A stretch of DNA of 64,000 nucleotides from Ambrosia x helenae (taxonomy: Eukaryota; Streptophyta; Magnoliopsida; Asterales; Asteraceae), in the NCBI GenBank assembly GCA_030844895.1, contig CM061231.1:30575149-30639148 (forward strand), read 5' to 3'. This document shows positions 11,131 through 21,826 of this stretch, in pieces. The notes under the pieces are model-generated. The model was not told the origin of the DNA. It did no database searches and was given only the letters and a program-made list of their open reading frames with translations. How positions within the stretch are numbered: the stretch's first letter is position 1; each line of letters starts with the position of its first letter. A program made the translations under genes and the position numbers.

Positions 11131-11194
11131 ATGATGTGGCAGCTGACTAGGCAGCTAAGGGCGTCTAAAAACACCCTTAGCATTGGAGATAGTC

Positions 11195-11940
11195 TTATAA
11201 TGATATCGGCTTTACTATATTTAGAGCTGAGGAAATATTCATGTATGTAATTTTATTGTTTATATTATCTAGTTTGATGCAGATCGACCAAAATGATATA
11301 ACTATTATTTTTTGGAATTATATGTATCTAATTTATCTTATTGATCGAATATGCCGTTAGTTATAGAATAACTTGGTATATGAATTACATTAATAAAATA
11401 TATTGAATAGGTACATTTAAATGTTTAATAAAAATGATGAATAGTTAGATGAAAGTATGAAACATATTCATCTCCCAGACATCAAGGAAATTGTCAAATT
11501 GTAAGGAATTAAGAATACACTAAAGCAGGGTATATTTAAAGGCAAAATGAAGTCTAAATGAAGTTATGAATCATTCCTATCCAAACATATCTATTACACT
11601 TGTATGTCAAAAAAGACTATTATGATTTTGATGCTTCCTTTTTATATAATCCTTTTATTTTTGGTTAGTAAGAAACAACCTCTTTTCTCTTCTCTTCTAT
11701 AGAGAGACGTTTATAATAAGTGGCGAACTTTTATTTAAACCAGTGGGACTACCGCGCTTCGCAGCTGGCTTTTGATCAGCTTCGGATTGTTTCCATACGG
11801 TATAGTATTGGTACTCGAAAACGTAATCTAGAGAGATTACGCCCAAGAGGATATCGATATGTATTTTACATGGATTGAAAACCATAGAATGTTATTTGAA
11901 GCTTACTAATAAAAAATGTTATTTCATTTCCATGAAAATA
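11195..11940. repeat. Host repeat unit, copy gamma (right part)
   Basis: Continues the unit broken at 7866. Closely similar to beta (5521-6960), including the segment GGGACTACCGCGCTTCGC at about 11743, which matches GGGACTACCCGCGCTTCGC at about 6856. No gene is seen. 11941-12110 is plain AT-rich sequence. Confidence 0.65.
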
Positions 11941-12110
11941 CCAACCCAGCTGATTAGTATGCAACTAGCAATTCTATAGTGTTTATATATTATTTCTTTT
12001 GTCGAAATAAAATTCTAGTGTAGTTGTTTTGAATTTATTTACAATTACTTCATAGAAGGAAGAAAAATGAGCCTAAAGTTGCATTTGAAATTGGTGTTGT
12101 ACAATGCCAT

Positions 12111-13572
12111 TTAAAACCAAATATATCTCATCTGACTGAGGATGCAAATATCACCTGCTATAAACTCATGGGTAACACCATCTAACTGAATCAAGCTACA
12201 TCCAGCATTCTTCTTCACCCTCCTTGAATCTCTCAACCTCCTTATCTTTGTCAAATCATCCCACCGCTTCGCGTTTGCATAAATGTCAGCCATTGTCGAA
12301 TAAACTCCACCATCTTCAGGACTTATCTCCATTATACGCGCAGCGGCTTTCTCTGCAACCTCAACATTCCCATGGAGTCTACACCCTCCAAGCAAACTCC
12401 CCCAAACAAAAACATCACCCGACATTGGCATACTCTCGATCATGTCCACTGCTTCTTTAATCAAACCGGCACGCGCGAGTAGATCTGCCATGCACCCGTA
12501 ATGATCAGCTCTTTAGGAACTCCATAAACCGACCACATCTCACTAAAAAGTCGTCTAGCTTCGTTAATAAGACCAGCGTGGCTGCACCCCACCAAGACAC
12601 CAAGAAACGTCACCCCGTCTGGTTTAACTCTGTTCTTAACCATTTTGGAGAAATAAGTTAGTAATATATCGCCATAACCGTGCATAGCTAACCCAACAAG
12701 CATTGCATTCCAGGTAAATATATTTTTATCAGGACAAGCTTCAAATATCGCCCCAGCGGTTTCTATGCAACCACATTTTGCGTAGAAGTCTACTAATGCG
12801 GTACACAAAAACGAGTCTATTTGAATCCCACTACGTATAATATGCTCATGAACTTCTTTCCCTTTATCTAGTTTCCCCATCCGTCCACAAGCTGAGAGAA
12901 CAGCAACTAATGACACGTTATCATGAACAACGCCTAGAACAAGCATTTGATCATACAGATTTAAACACCGGTCGTAATCTTTCATTTGCGCATAACCAGC
13001 CAACATCGTACCCCACGTCGTCTTATCCCTAACACTCACATCCATTTCATCAAACACTCGACGAGCACGTTCAATCTCCTTCGCCTTAATAAACCCATCA
13101 AGAATCACATTATACGAAACCACATCTCTCTCAGGACTTTCATCAAACACCTTATACGCATCACCAACCCGCCCACAGTTACAATACACACGAACAAGAT
13201 TATTACAAACAAACACATCACTCATAAACCCATGCTTAAAACACTGACAATGGATAGTTCCCACAAGGGAAAGTTCATTCAACTGTGCACACGCCTTTAA
13301 AACAAAAGGGAAGGTGTGGGCGTCTAACGACACACGTTGCCGACACATTTGGACGAAAAAAAACACTGCATTTTCAGGTAAAGAGAGAAGGGTATGCGAT
13401 CGAATGATGGTGTTCCAACAAAAAGTGGATGGATTGGCTATAAGATTGAATACAGAGAGAGGGTAGTGAGCTGAAATTGGGTGCAGGCGTTGAGGGACCG
13501 CAGGGAGGAGAGAGTTAAAGGTATGGAGGATTGAAGTGGGTAGACGAGAAGCAGACGAAGGGTGGAGAGAAA
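12111..13572 (-). pseudogene. PLS-class PPR protein gene, frameshifted
   Basis: Pentatricopeptide repeat proteins bind organellar RNA. PLS/E-class members mostly act in plastid or mitochondrial RNA editing. The upstream frame (13572 to about 12500) shows successive PPR motifs: FCWNTIIRSH, VVSYNVILDGFIKA, TTWGTMLAGYAQ, FLCTALVDFYAKCG, FTWNAMLVGLAMHG and VTFLGVLVGCSHAGL. The downstream frame (12491-12111) is the E/E+ region, with HGNVEVAEKAA and KKNAGCSLIQLDG. The two join in different frames around 12495-12516, so the E domain is disconnected. The native N-terminus is also missing: similarity to the second copy at 14644-14980 stops at 13572, and that copy has 40-odd extra N-terminal residues. 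Full-length relatives have roughly 500-550 residues. Either lesion suggests a pseudogene. The frameshift alone could be an assembly error. Confidence 0.85.
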
Positions 13573-14088
13573 GGAATCTACATTCCAATTCTATCCGGAT
13601 TCAATTCCATTCTCGCGTGAATTCCAATTCCCATTACATTACTTTCCATGAAACGAACCTTACCTTAGGAGTTTGTGCAATGTATATGATTATTGGAACG
13701 TAATGACGCGACTTAGTATTTAAAGTCGAGTTTGAGTATGAATTCTTGCAATAGGTTTGTATTGATCTAGTTGCAGATGAAATTATTGGAACGTATAACG
13801 CGAATTAGTATTCAAATTCGAGTTTCAGCATGAATTCTTTGGAACTTTTAGGGATGTATCTGATTATTGAAGGAAATAGGTTTGTTTAGATCCAATTGCA
13901 GATAGAATTATTGTAGGAAAATGCAATTTAAGAATACATGACGCATTTGGATCGATAATCAGTTTAAATTTATAATTTTGTGTCATATTGACTGTATGTT
14001 TGTATCGTTTTCGCATAATGGATAAAATGAAATGAGGTAACAAAAATGGTAACTGGTAAATAGAGTTTTGTTAATGTGTAAACTGCAG
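13573..14088. other. Gap with imperfect direct duplication
   Basis: 13695-13790 and 13791-13916 are imperfect direct repeats, each carrying an ACGCGA(A/C)TTAGTATT, a GAATTC and an AATTGCAGAT-like segment. The right end has a splice-acceptor-like ACTGCAG at 14082-14088 before the SDR exon, so part of this may be an old SDR intron. No gene of its own is seen. Confidence 0.45.
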
Positions 14089-14614
14089 GTGGTGGTCTGC
14101 TGAAACTATAGCTGTGGTGAGTGGTGCAAATCGAGGAATCGGATTTGAAATTGCGCACCAGCTTGGATTGCAAGGGTTAACCGTCGTTCTTACTTCAAGA
14201 GAGACTGCTGTCGGTGAAGAATCAGCAAAAGTCCTACAAGAAGGCGGCTTAAAAGTGGTCTTCCATCAACTAGATGTTACAGATCAAAAATCGATCGATA
14301 CATTTTGCGCCTGGATAAAAGAATATTATGGTGGTATAGATATTCTGGTAATATCATATCATGATATAAGCACTGATTTATCCTTAAAATTATTTAACTT
14401 GTGTATAATTTATAAAATTTTGATGCTAGAGGATTTCTGATGATGCATTAAGACAACAACTAGAAGATGCCGACTCGCTATCAGAAGAGATAATTGATGG
14501 AACAGTGAACAAGTTTCTGGAGCAAGCGAAAGACGGGAGTTGGACCACTGGAGGATGGCCTCAAAACAACACAGATTACTCATTGTCAAAACTGGCAATC
14601 AAGAGGAACACTTA
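14089..14614 (+). pseudogene. Short-chain dehydrogenase/reductase fragment
   Basis: Resembles plant neomenthol dehydrogenase/salutaridine-reductase-like SDRs, NADPH-dependent carbonyl reductases. The first block (14089-14347) follows acceptor CTGCAG and encodes WWSAETIAVVSGANRGIGFE, which contains the Rossmann GANRGIG motif (family TGxxxGxG), and ends at GGIDIL before a donor GTAATA. The second block (14432 to about 14602), after CTAGAG, encodes a C-terminal part with GSWTTGGWPQ and the YSLSK catalytic Tyr/Lys motif. The whole middle, including the NNAG and catalytic Ser segments, is absent, and so is the C-terminus after the YxxxK motif, where PPR-derived sequence begins. This is a gene fragment, not a working enzyme. 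Confidence 0.75.
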
Positions 14615-14980
14615 ATACAGATTCAAACACTGGTCATAGTCTTTCGTTTGGACGAAGAAAAACACTGCATTTTCAGGTAAAGAGAGAAGGGTATGCGATC
14701 GAATGATGGTGTTCCAACAAAAAGTGGATGGATTGGCTATAAGATTGAATACAGAGAGAGGGTAGTGAGCTGAAATTGGGTGCAGGCGTTGAGGGACCGC
14801 AGGGAGGAGAGAGTTAAAGGTATGGAGGATTGAAGTGGGTAGACGAGAAGCAGACGAAGGGTGGAGAGAAAGGAGGCCTCTGGTGATGATCTGTGCGTGA
14901 ATTTGGTGAATATGTTTGAGTGATTTGCAATGGTGTTTGAGAGTGTGAATAAGATGTGTTGATTGTTTGCAATACATCAT
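14615..14980 (-). pseudogene. PPR gene fragment, internally deleted copy
   Basis: About 122 codons. It starts with an N-terminus the larger copy lacks, rich in His and Lys (HIHQIHAQIITRG), then repeats almost exactly the first PPR stretch of 13200-13572. After AVFFFVQ it jumps straight to a segment corresponding to about 12955-12990 of the larger copy (KDYDQCLNLY) and stops at the fusion with the SDR fragment. The internal deletion removed roughly 370 bases. It is convergent with and abutting the SDR fragment, and is non-functional as it stands. Confidence 0.8.
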
Positions 14981-15713
14981 CTGGTTTCTTCAGTCTCATC
15001 TTCTTGAGCTAACACAATTACAAAGATAAAAGTGAGGCTACATTTCAAATATCAAACTCATAATCATGTAATGGGAAAATCAACAAAATAAACTATGTTA
15101 ACCAAAATCAATATTGACTTTTAGTTCTTACCATAATAAAACATAAGCGTTGGCTAAGGCGGTTAAAATTTATTTGGTTATACCTATGAGTTCTTCTTTG
15201 CGATATCGACTACAATTAGATAATCATAAGAGCAATGACAGAACACGATAAGATCTAATCGTAAAGAAGCATTAGTGTTAGAACATAGCATTCATAATAG
15301 GGATGTAAACACATAAGCAATAAGGCAATTTTCTGTTTAGAACTCACACAGACATTTTGTCGAGCAGGTGGTATGCATATGTTAATTACAAGTCAGAGAG
15401 GTCAAAATTTGTTCAATTCAGCCGATAAAATCAAGTTGTTTACCTGTGTATGATCATCAAATTCAATCATTTATGATTATAAGCAAAACGAATAATAAAG
15501 TACCTGAAAATGCAATCATTGGCCAGTTAGAATTTATCAACAACACAGAACATAGTTAGAATCTCAAAGACCCGAGTACAAGTTTAACCGACACCCGATA
15601 TGCTTCCCGGTTCATTTAATTGCCCCTTTTAGGGTTAAAGTAATAAACGTAAACAAAAATGAATTACAAAATGAACACATGCTATAATGGAGTTTGTTTA
15701 TTACAACATATTT
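14981..15713. other. Intergenic, DC1 downstream flank
   Basis: AT-rich with no gene. From about 15553 it is a close duplicate of 19105-19300, the 3' flank of the DC1 gene, including ACCCGATATGCTTCCCGG. Confidence 0.6.
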
Positions 15714-16488
15714 TCACATAAAATATTCACAACACTTGTAATGAAGTACAAATTCACAATTCAAACACTTAAAGATCATATGATACTGAAGATCATCACT
15801 GTAATTACAATAACGTCTTGCACATCCACCTTCGTTTGCAATCCCTTGAAGGAATGAAAGGGGGTGTGGATGCACTTTGATATTCTTATATGTGCCCCCA
15901 AACTTCACATTTACAAATTTATGAATGACATTACTTGCATCATATATATCTCCGTGAGTCGTATATGTTTCATACCGAAGTATTGAGGGAGCACAGGCTG
16001 TATGCATAGACTGCATACACTCACGACAATGATAGAATGGTTGAAGCTCAGGATTAAGCTCATACTCGCAAACTTCACAAAAATAGTCACTCTTATGGTT
16101 CTCAATTGGAAGGTAACTCAGCTTCATTGGATGCTTGTCACACTTGTTCATAGTTGTCTCCGGTATTAACAAAGCACATTTAGGGTGTAGATGAAAATCA
16201 TTACAAGTATGGCAATCAAATGAAACACCATAAATACTCCCATAACACATACCACACCTGCCACTACGTCCCTGGTTAACTTTTCTAGAAAGGAGGTGAT
16301 TTGGGTGAGAATTGTGAGTGATTTCTTTAGGTAAGAATGCACACTTAACATCAATGATGTAGTAATAGCATTTCTTACACCAGTAGACAAATCCGTTGCA
16401 ATGTAAGTCGCAAATATCACATTTGAACACCCTGAAAAACTTATTATCAGGGGCTTTTGGACGGAGAAAAAGGGTATGTTGTGGGTGA
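15714..16488 (-). pseudogene. DC1-domain gene copy, 5'-deleted
   Basis: Equivalent to the last two thirds of exon 2 of the DC1 gene at 19302-21459. It keeps C1-like zinc motifs such as FKCDICDLHCNGFVYWC, CGMCYGS, FDCHTCNDFHLHPKC, FCEVCEY and YHCRECMQSMHTAC, and a stop after KCCEYFM. Around 16476-16490 the coding part is joined directly to what is, in the intact gene, the sequence upstream of the start codon (compare 21495-21515). Exon 1, the intron and the start of exon 2 have therefore been lost, about 1.4 kb. The frame is open to about 16499, but the first in-frame ATG is deep inside, near 16245, so translation as a DC1 protein is unlikely. Confidence 0.8.
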
Positions 16489-17440
16489 AGAATAGACACA
16501 AAAGGAAAAAGAAAATCAAATGAGATGATAATAATTGGGAAGATAGTACAATCAAAGATGAAAAGGATTATACATATGAGTTAGCATTTATAGGCATAGA
16601 CGATTGTTTCGCAAGTACGAAGCTTTGTGAAATCATAATCATGCAACAAATATAATGATATTATTCTTATCTTTATTCTCAAGTTTTGTAAGCTATTCAT
16701 AACTAAAAGCTGGTATTATTTGGTTGTGGATTATACACACATTTTACAAATTTGATTAACGTCGTTTAGTACTTTAATACTTTCACAATTGTAATTTGTA
16801 TGTATATAAAAATATGTAGGGTAGATTGGTAATGTTATTGCATTCAGTATAGTAATATTAGCATAATTATATGATGTTTTGAAATATTATAAGCGGATTG
16901 TGGTTAAATACAATTGTGAATTATTTATCACCATTTTTCGGTAAATTATATAACCCGTTTTAATTTCATTAATTAGTTGACATGATGAAGTTTCCCGTAA
17001 AATACATATGTAATTCATGTTATTGATAGAATGTCTTTAGAAAATTTTTTAAAGCTTATTGCCATACATCATGTTTTTAGTCAAAGTAAATATAAATCAA
17101 ACTATATTTAAATGTTTTATAAAATGAATTACATTAATAAAAATCTTGAATAGTTAAATTTAAATACTAAACTTACACAAATTCGTATAAGGATAGCTAA
17201 AGAAAGGTATTTTTAAAAGAAAAGAATAAGTATTATTGAAGTCATGAATCATTCCAATCCAAACATATCTATTACACTTGTAAGTGAAAATAAAAGAAGG
17301 TTATTACTTAAGATTGATTTTGATGGTTTCTTCTGTTTTGTATACTAGCCATCTCATTTGCTTTTAGCTAGTAAGAAAAATTTCTCTTTTCCCTTCTCTA
17401 GAGATGTTCATTATAAGTGATAACGCACTCGAAAGAGATA
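16489..17440. repeat. DC1 upstream region and host repeat copy delta
   Basis: 16489-16800 matches the DC1 upstream region at 21505-21810. 16817-17440 matches the host unit at 3008 and 21827, including GTAGGGTAGATTGGTAATG and AAGCGGATTGTGGTTAAAT. No separate gene. The copy ends at GAAAGAGATA, where an LTR is inserted. Confidence 0.7.
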
Positions 17441-19100
17441 TGTAACACCCCAACGATGGCGGAAACATCAGGATGTCACGTATTGATGATTGTTTCAGTA
17501 GCACATGGTATATATTGAAATTTTAAATAATTTATTCATAACATAAATATCCAAATGAAATGATGTCTAAAAATCCCAAATACATAATATCAAATAAAAC
17601 AAATAACTTCAAATAACTTTATAGTATTTCCTCATGCATACTCTAAGCCTCAGCTTCATTGTTATTTGAAACATGTTAATTTTGAAAATATTTTTGGGTC
17701 AACAAAAGTTGGTGATAATTACATAGGTTTTGATAATTGAATAAAGCTTGTACAATTCAAGTGTCATGGCAAGTCTAGTCCATATGTGAAAACATACTAT
17801 CAGGTAAATCGAGTGCATAATCAACCCTTGTGACTAGAATATTGTGGTCCATCCCATACGCTCATGGTTCACTCGATTATGTTATGCGATAACAATCACC
17901 CACGCTACCTATGTAGGAGGTACACGTATCTGGGTGGGATTGTCAGTCCAATAGATCTATCATTGTATACCGTCGGCTGATCAATGTTAATGATTATGCT
18001 AGAATATTGTGCTTACCCTAGTCATGTTTAAGACATAATGCAACATAGAATAACACATAGACACTTTATGATTGAATTGTAGATAGAATGTTGTAACATG
18101 TTTCACCCCAAAAATAGTGAAATAGAAAAGAGGCTATGTAAAACTCACCTTAGCAAAATGTTAAGTCTCGTGAAAATAGAATAAGTGTAGCCCAACGATG
18201 CCAAGTATTACCCTATATTTAAGGTAATAAATATGTCTAAGTCTTTCTAGTCTACAAATATTTTCTAGGGTTTCGAATTTGGGGATAAGTATTCGTTTGA
18301 TTATTAATTAAATTGTTTAATAAATAAAAGAAATTCGATAAATAAATAAACAAAAGTCTTTTTGTAGACTTTAGATTAAAGATGGTCACATTATAAGGTT
18401 TTAAGTATAAAAATAATTTTTATAAAATTATTTTCTTAAAATAGAATATTTAGTCTATTTATTTCTATTTTGCCAAAATATAACTTTAATATCTAAAAAT
18501 ATTAAAATTAAAAAATTTTTAAATTAAAATTTGTATTTCTGTTCTAAATGGACAGAAATAATTTATATAAAATTTTGGTGCAAAAATATTGAAAAATGAA
18601 TTTATTATGATTTATTTATGTTTAAATAACAAAAATCGATTAAAAATATTAAATAAATGATTTTTCGAAAATAAAAACCATTTCTGGAATGTTTATTGTT
18701 TTATAAACTCAGAATAATTTTTGTGGAAATTTATAAAATCGTTTTGATATTTTTATAGAATTTTATAATTATAATAGAATAAACTTGAAATATTTATTAT
18801 ATATAATAAATAAATAATTTTTGGAAAACTAAAAATTGTATGATGAACTTTTCTATTAGAACATCATAAAATAATTTTTGTAGAATTTATAAAGAAATTT
18901 TAGTATTTTAAAACCATTTTTAAAATAATAAAGAATATATAAGTAATTAAGGTTTAAAAAAAAAGGTTTGTGTGTGCTATGGCTCGAACCCGCGTCAAAC
19001 CCGGGTCAGTGTTTTAAATCACAAGCCCAGACCAGTTGGTCTGGACCCTGAGAACGAATATTCTTGGTTAGAAATTAATTATATAGTCTAACTGATTTGT
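17441..19100 (-). mobile_element. Minus-strand gypsy-type LTR, probably truncated
   Basis: Left end TGTAACACCCCAACGATGG is the reverse complement of the 3' LTR terminus seen at 26544 (CCATCGGTTGGGGTGTTACA) apart from one base, so the LTR runs on the minus strand. A splice-donor-like AAGGTGAGTT lies near 18147. The remainder (18300-18960) is AT-rich, with a tRNA-like B box (GGTTCGAGCC, minus strand, about 18982-18991). I see no matching TG start at the right end. DC1 flank homology resumes at about 19105, so this is a solo or 5'-truncated LTR of uncertain right boundary. Confidence 0.6.
18142..18152 (-). promoter_or_regulatory. Splice-donor-like motif in LTR
   Basis: Minus-strand TAAGGTGAGTT, matching the motifs near 302 (minus) and 25880 (plus). 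Confidence 0.4.
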
Positions 19101-19301
19101 TTTTAATATCTCAAAGACCCGAGTCCAAGTTTAACCGACACCCGATATGCTTCCCGGTTCATTTAATTGCCCATTTTAGGGTTCAAGTAATAAACGTAAA
19201 CAAAAATGAATTACAAAAATGAATTTACAAAAATGAACACATGCTATAATGGAGTTTGTTTATTACAACATATTTTCACATAAAATACAACAAAACAGGA
19301 A

Positions 19302-21459
19302 TCACAAGTACAAACTCATTTGCTTTGAATGTGGTACACTTTCTTCTGTTACAATGTTAGTAATAAATTTACAACACTCATAATGAAGTACAAATTCACA
19401 ATTCAAACACTTAAAGATCATACGATACTGAAGACCTCTGTCATGATGAAGACAAAAAAGGCTGGCACATTGACCATCGTTTGCAATCCCTTGAAGGAAT
19501 AAAAGGGGGTGTGGATGCACTTTGATATTCTTATATGTGCCCCCAAACTTCACATTTACAAATTTATGAATGACATTACTTTCATGATATAAATATCCAT
19601 GAGTCGTATATGTTTCATACTGAAGTATTGAGGGAGCGCAAGCTGTATGCATAGACTGCATACACTCACGACAGTGATAGAATGGATACTCAGGATTAAG
19701 TTGATACTCGCAAACTTCACAAAAATAGTCACTCTTATGGTTCTCAATGGGAAAGTAACTCAGCTTCATTGGATGCTTGTCACACTTGTTCATAGTTGTC
19801 TCCGGTATTAACAAAGCACAGTTAGGGTGTAGATGAAAATCATTACAAGTATGACAATCAAATGAAAAACTACCCCACGGAATAAGACCCCGACACATAC
19901 GACAAGGAACACCTTGACGCGGATAATAAACCCTAGAAAGGAGATGATTTGGGTGAGAGGTATGAGTGATTTCTTTAGGCAAGAAGGCACAATTTACATC
20001 AATGATGTAGTAGTTGCAATCCATACAACAATAGACGAATCCGTTACATTGTAACATGCAAATATCACATGTGAACACCCCTAAAAACTTACCATGGGCT
20101 TTCGAATGGAGAATCAGGGTATGTTTTTCGTGAGCAGGGTGGTCTTTTAGTTCAACGGGTAGCCGAGAACACCACTCGTGGAGCACAAAGTTGCAATGCT
20201 CATCCTCCTCATTGGCAAACACATAAATTGGCCCACTTGTAATTGGTCGCACACACCCATCGCACAAAAGTTCAATCCTCTTCATTGGGTCATGATATGA
20301 TATTCTTGAAGAGGTGGGGCTTGTAACATCCTCCGGAATTAGTGGGTGTTGATGACTAATGTCACGTGTTTTGGTGACCTCTAATCCATCTTCCTTGAAA
20401 AACAAGTGTTTCAGCATGCTATAAGATGGATCGGGAAAGGGAAGATGAAGAAGATCAGGATGTTCATCATCTTCATAGTTTATAATGGTTTTGCCTGTTC
20501 CTGGTGATAACAACATTGGAATACGAAATGATCATAAATCAGAAACCAAAAACATGTATAGAAATAACTATAAATATATTAGGTAGGTTGGTCTACCTGG
20601 GGATGTAAGGATGGACATGAATGGCTCGTTTCTTGATGTTGCGCAATCCAAATGAGTATAGTATCTACATTTTTTCACATTTATATATCCAAATATACGG
20701 TTTAAAAGATATAGAATCATCAAAGCCTGTAACGCATACCCTACACCGTGGCCAATTTTTAGAGAATTGATCTTTTATTGGAAAGGAATAAGCAAGGGTG
20801 AGAGGGTGGATATGGGAGAAGACATTATTTGTAGTATGTTGGATTTGCAATTTTTGTGGTAGAGAAGCACAATCACTATGAATGAAAATAGACCTAACAC
20901 TAACACACATAGGACAGTGATAAAAGATCCCTTTATGTTCCTTTCCACATGCATCACACCTATCTAAAATTTGTTTAGGGATGCAAACTAGTGGGTGTTT
21001 GTGGCTAGGATGATGGATGATGTTTTTTTGTAGCCTTGTCATAACACAGTTGGCATCAACTTCAAAATAACAAAGATCACAATGATAACACAACTCTCCA
21101 CGCTTAAGAGATCTACCACAAACATCACACGTCGAATACCGATCGACGTGGATGAAATGAAGAATATGGCCAACATCACAAACGTCTTCCAAACTTTCTG
21201 GAAGCTCCGCACAAAATTTATGAATAGAGTAATAACTACATTGACAACAAGAGTAGTAATACCTATGATACAAGTTGATTTCTTCCTTACATCGGAAACA
21301 CGAACGTCGGAAGTCTTGTTTTGCAATTAAAGCATCATCGTTCTCCTCCTCTTCTTCTTCTTCGTCAGAATCTTCATCACGTTGCAGTTGTTCCGACCAC
21401 AGGTTTATGAGACTCAGTGGATGTCTGTGATGATAAAACATTATACTTTTCCTTTCCAT
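19302..21459 (-). CDS. Cys/His-rich C1 (DC1) domain protein, two exons
   Basis: DC1 proteins are plant-specific tandem C1-like zinc-finger proteins, with members linked to hormone and stress signalling. No specific role can be assigned here. Exon 1 is 21459-20597, the intron 20596-20501 (96 bp; GTAGAC...TATCACCAG), and exon 2 is 20500-19302. The split codon gives Gly in SPGTGKT. Repeated HxHPL, CxxCxxxL...YxCxxC and LHxxC motifs form about seven DC1 units: exon 1 has CFRCKEEI, CDVCGRSL, CDACGKEH and CRVCVTGF; exon 2 has CDGCVRPI, CDICMLQC, CRMCRGLI and CEVCEY. An acidic run follows near residue 45. The start at 21459 (MERKS) is the first ATG; MFYHH at 21441 is an alternative. One lesion: a T6 run at 20670-20675 shifts frame. 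Counting it as T5 makes the spliced length 2061 nt (686 aa) and completes a CxxC pair. This is either a homopolymer error or a recent frameshift. Confidence 0.8.
20501..20596 (-). other. Intron of DC1 gene
   Basis: GT-AG intron of 96 bp, T-rich, phase 1. Donor CCCAG/GTAGAC and acceptor TATCACCAG/GAACAGG. Confidence 0.75.
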
Positions 21460-21826
21460 TTTACAGTAATAATTATAAAGTAGTATGAGAAGAAGAAGAA
21501 TAGACACAAAAGGAAAAAAAGAAAATCAAACGAGATGATAATAATTGGGAAGATAGTACAATCAAAGACGAAAAGGATTATACATATGAGTTAGCATTTA
21601 TAGGCATAGACGATTGTTTCGCAACTACAAAGCTTTGTGGAATCATAATCATGCAAAGATACAATGATATTCTTATCTTTATTCTCAAGTTTTGTAATGC
21701 TATTCATAACTAAAAGTTGGTATTATTTGGTTGTGGATTATATACACATTTTACAAGTTTGATTAACATCGTTTAGTACTTTAACACTTTCACAGTATAT
21801 TGTACTTTGTACGTATATAAAAATAT
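21460..21826. promoter_or_regulatory. DC1 upstream region
   Basis: The upstream flank is conserved with 16489-16800. It carries AT-rich sequence but no TATA box that I would call with confidence. Conservation in the truncated copy reflects duplication and does not by itself show selection. Confidence 0.35.

Larger units (their letters stand above)
7867..11194. mobile_element. PIF/Harbinger-like element (composite, 3.3 kb)
   Basis: Left end GACCGTCTCCAACGC and right end (reverse complement) GACTATCTCCAATGC match at 12 of 15 positions and are flanked by the 3-bp duplication TTA (7864-7866 and 11195-11197), the PIF/Harbinger target. The unoccupied site ACCTTATAATG is present in the paralogous copies at 3189 and 22009. 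Two Helitrons and a second PIF element lie inside. No full transposase is present. Alternatively, the two ends may belong to different elements of the same family. Confidence 0.55.

Noticed and set aside
14114..14440. Functional 108-aa SDR protein
   Set aside because: It covers only the nucleotide-binding end and reads into intron-like sequence. The catalytic part is a separate block and the middle is missing.
15911..16555. Second minus-strand frames of 64 and 129 codons over the DC1 copy
   Set aside because: Out-of-frame shadows of the Cys/His-rich coding sequence.
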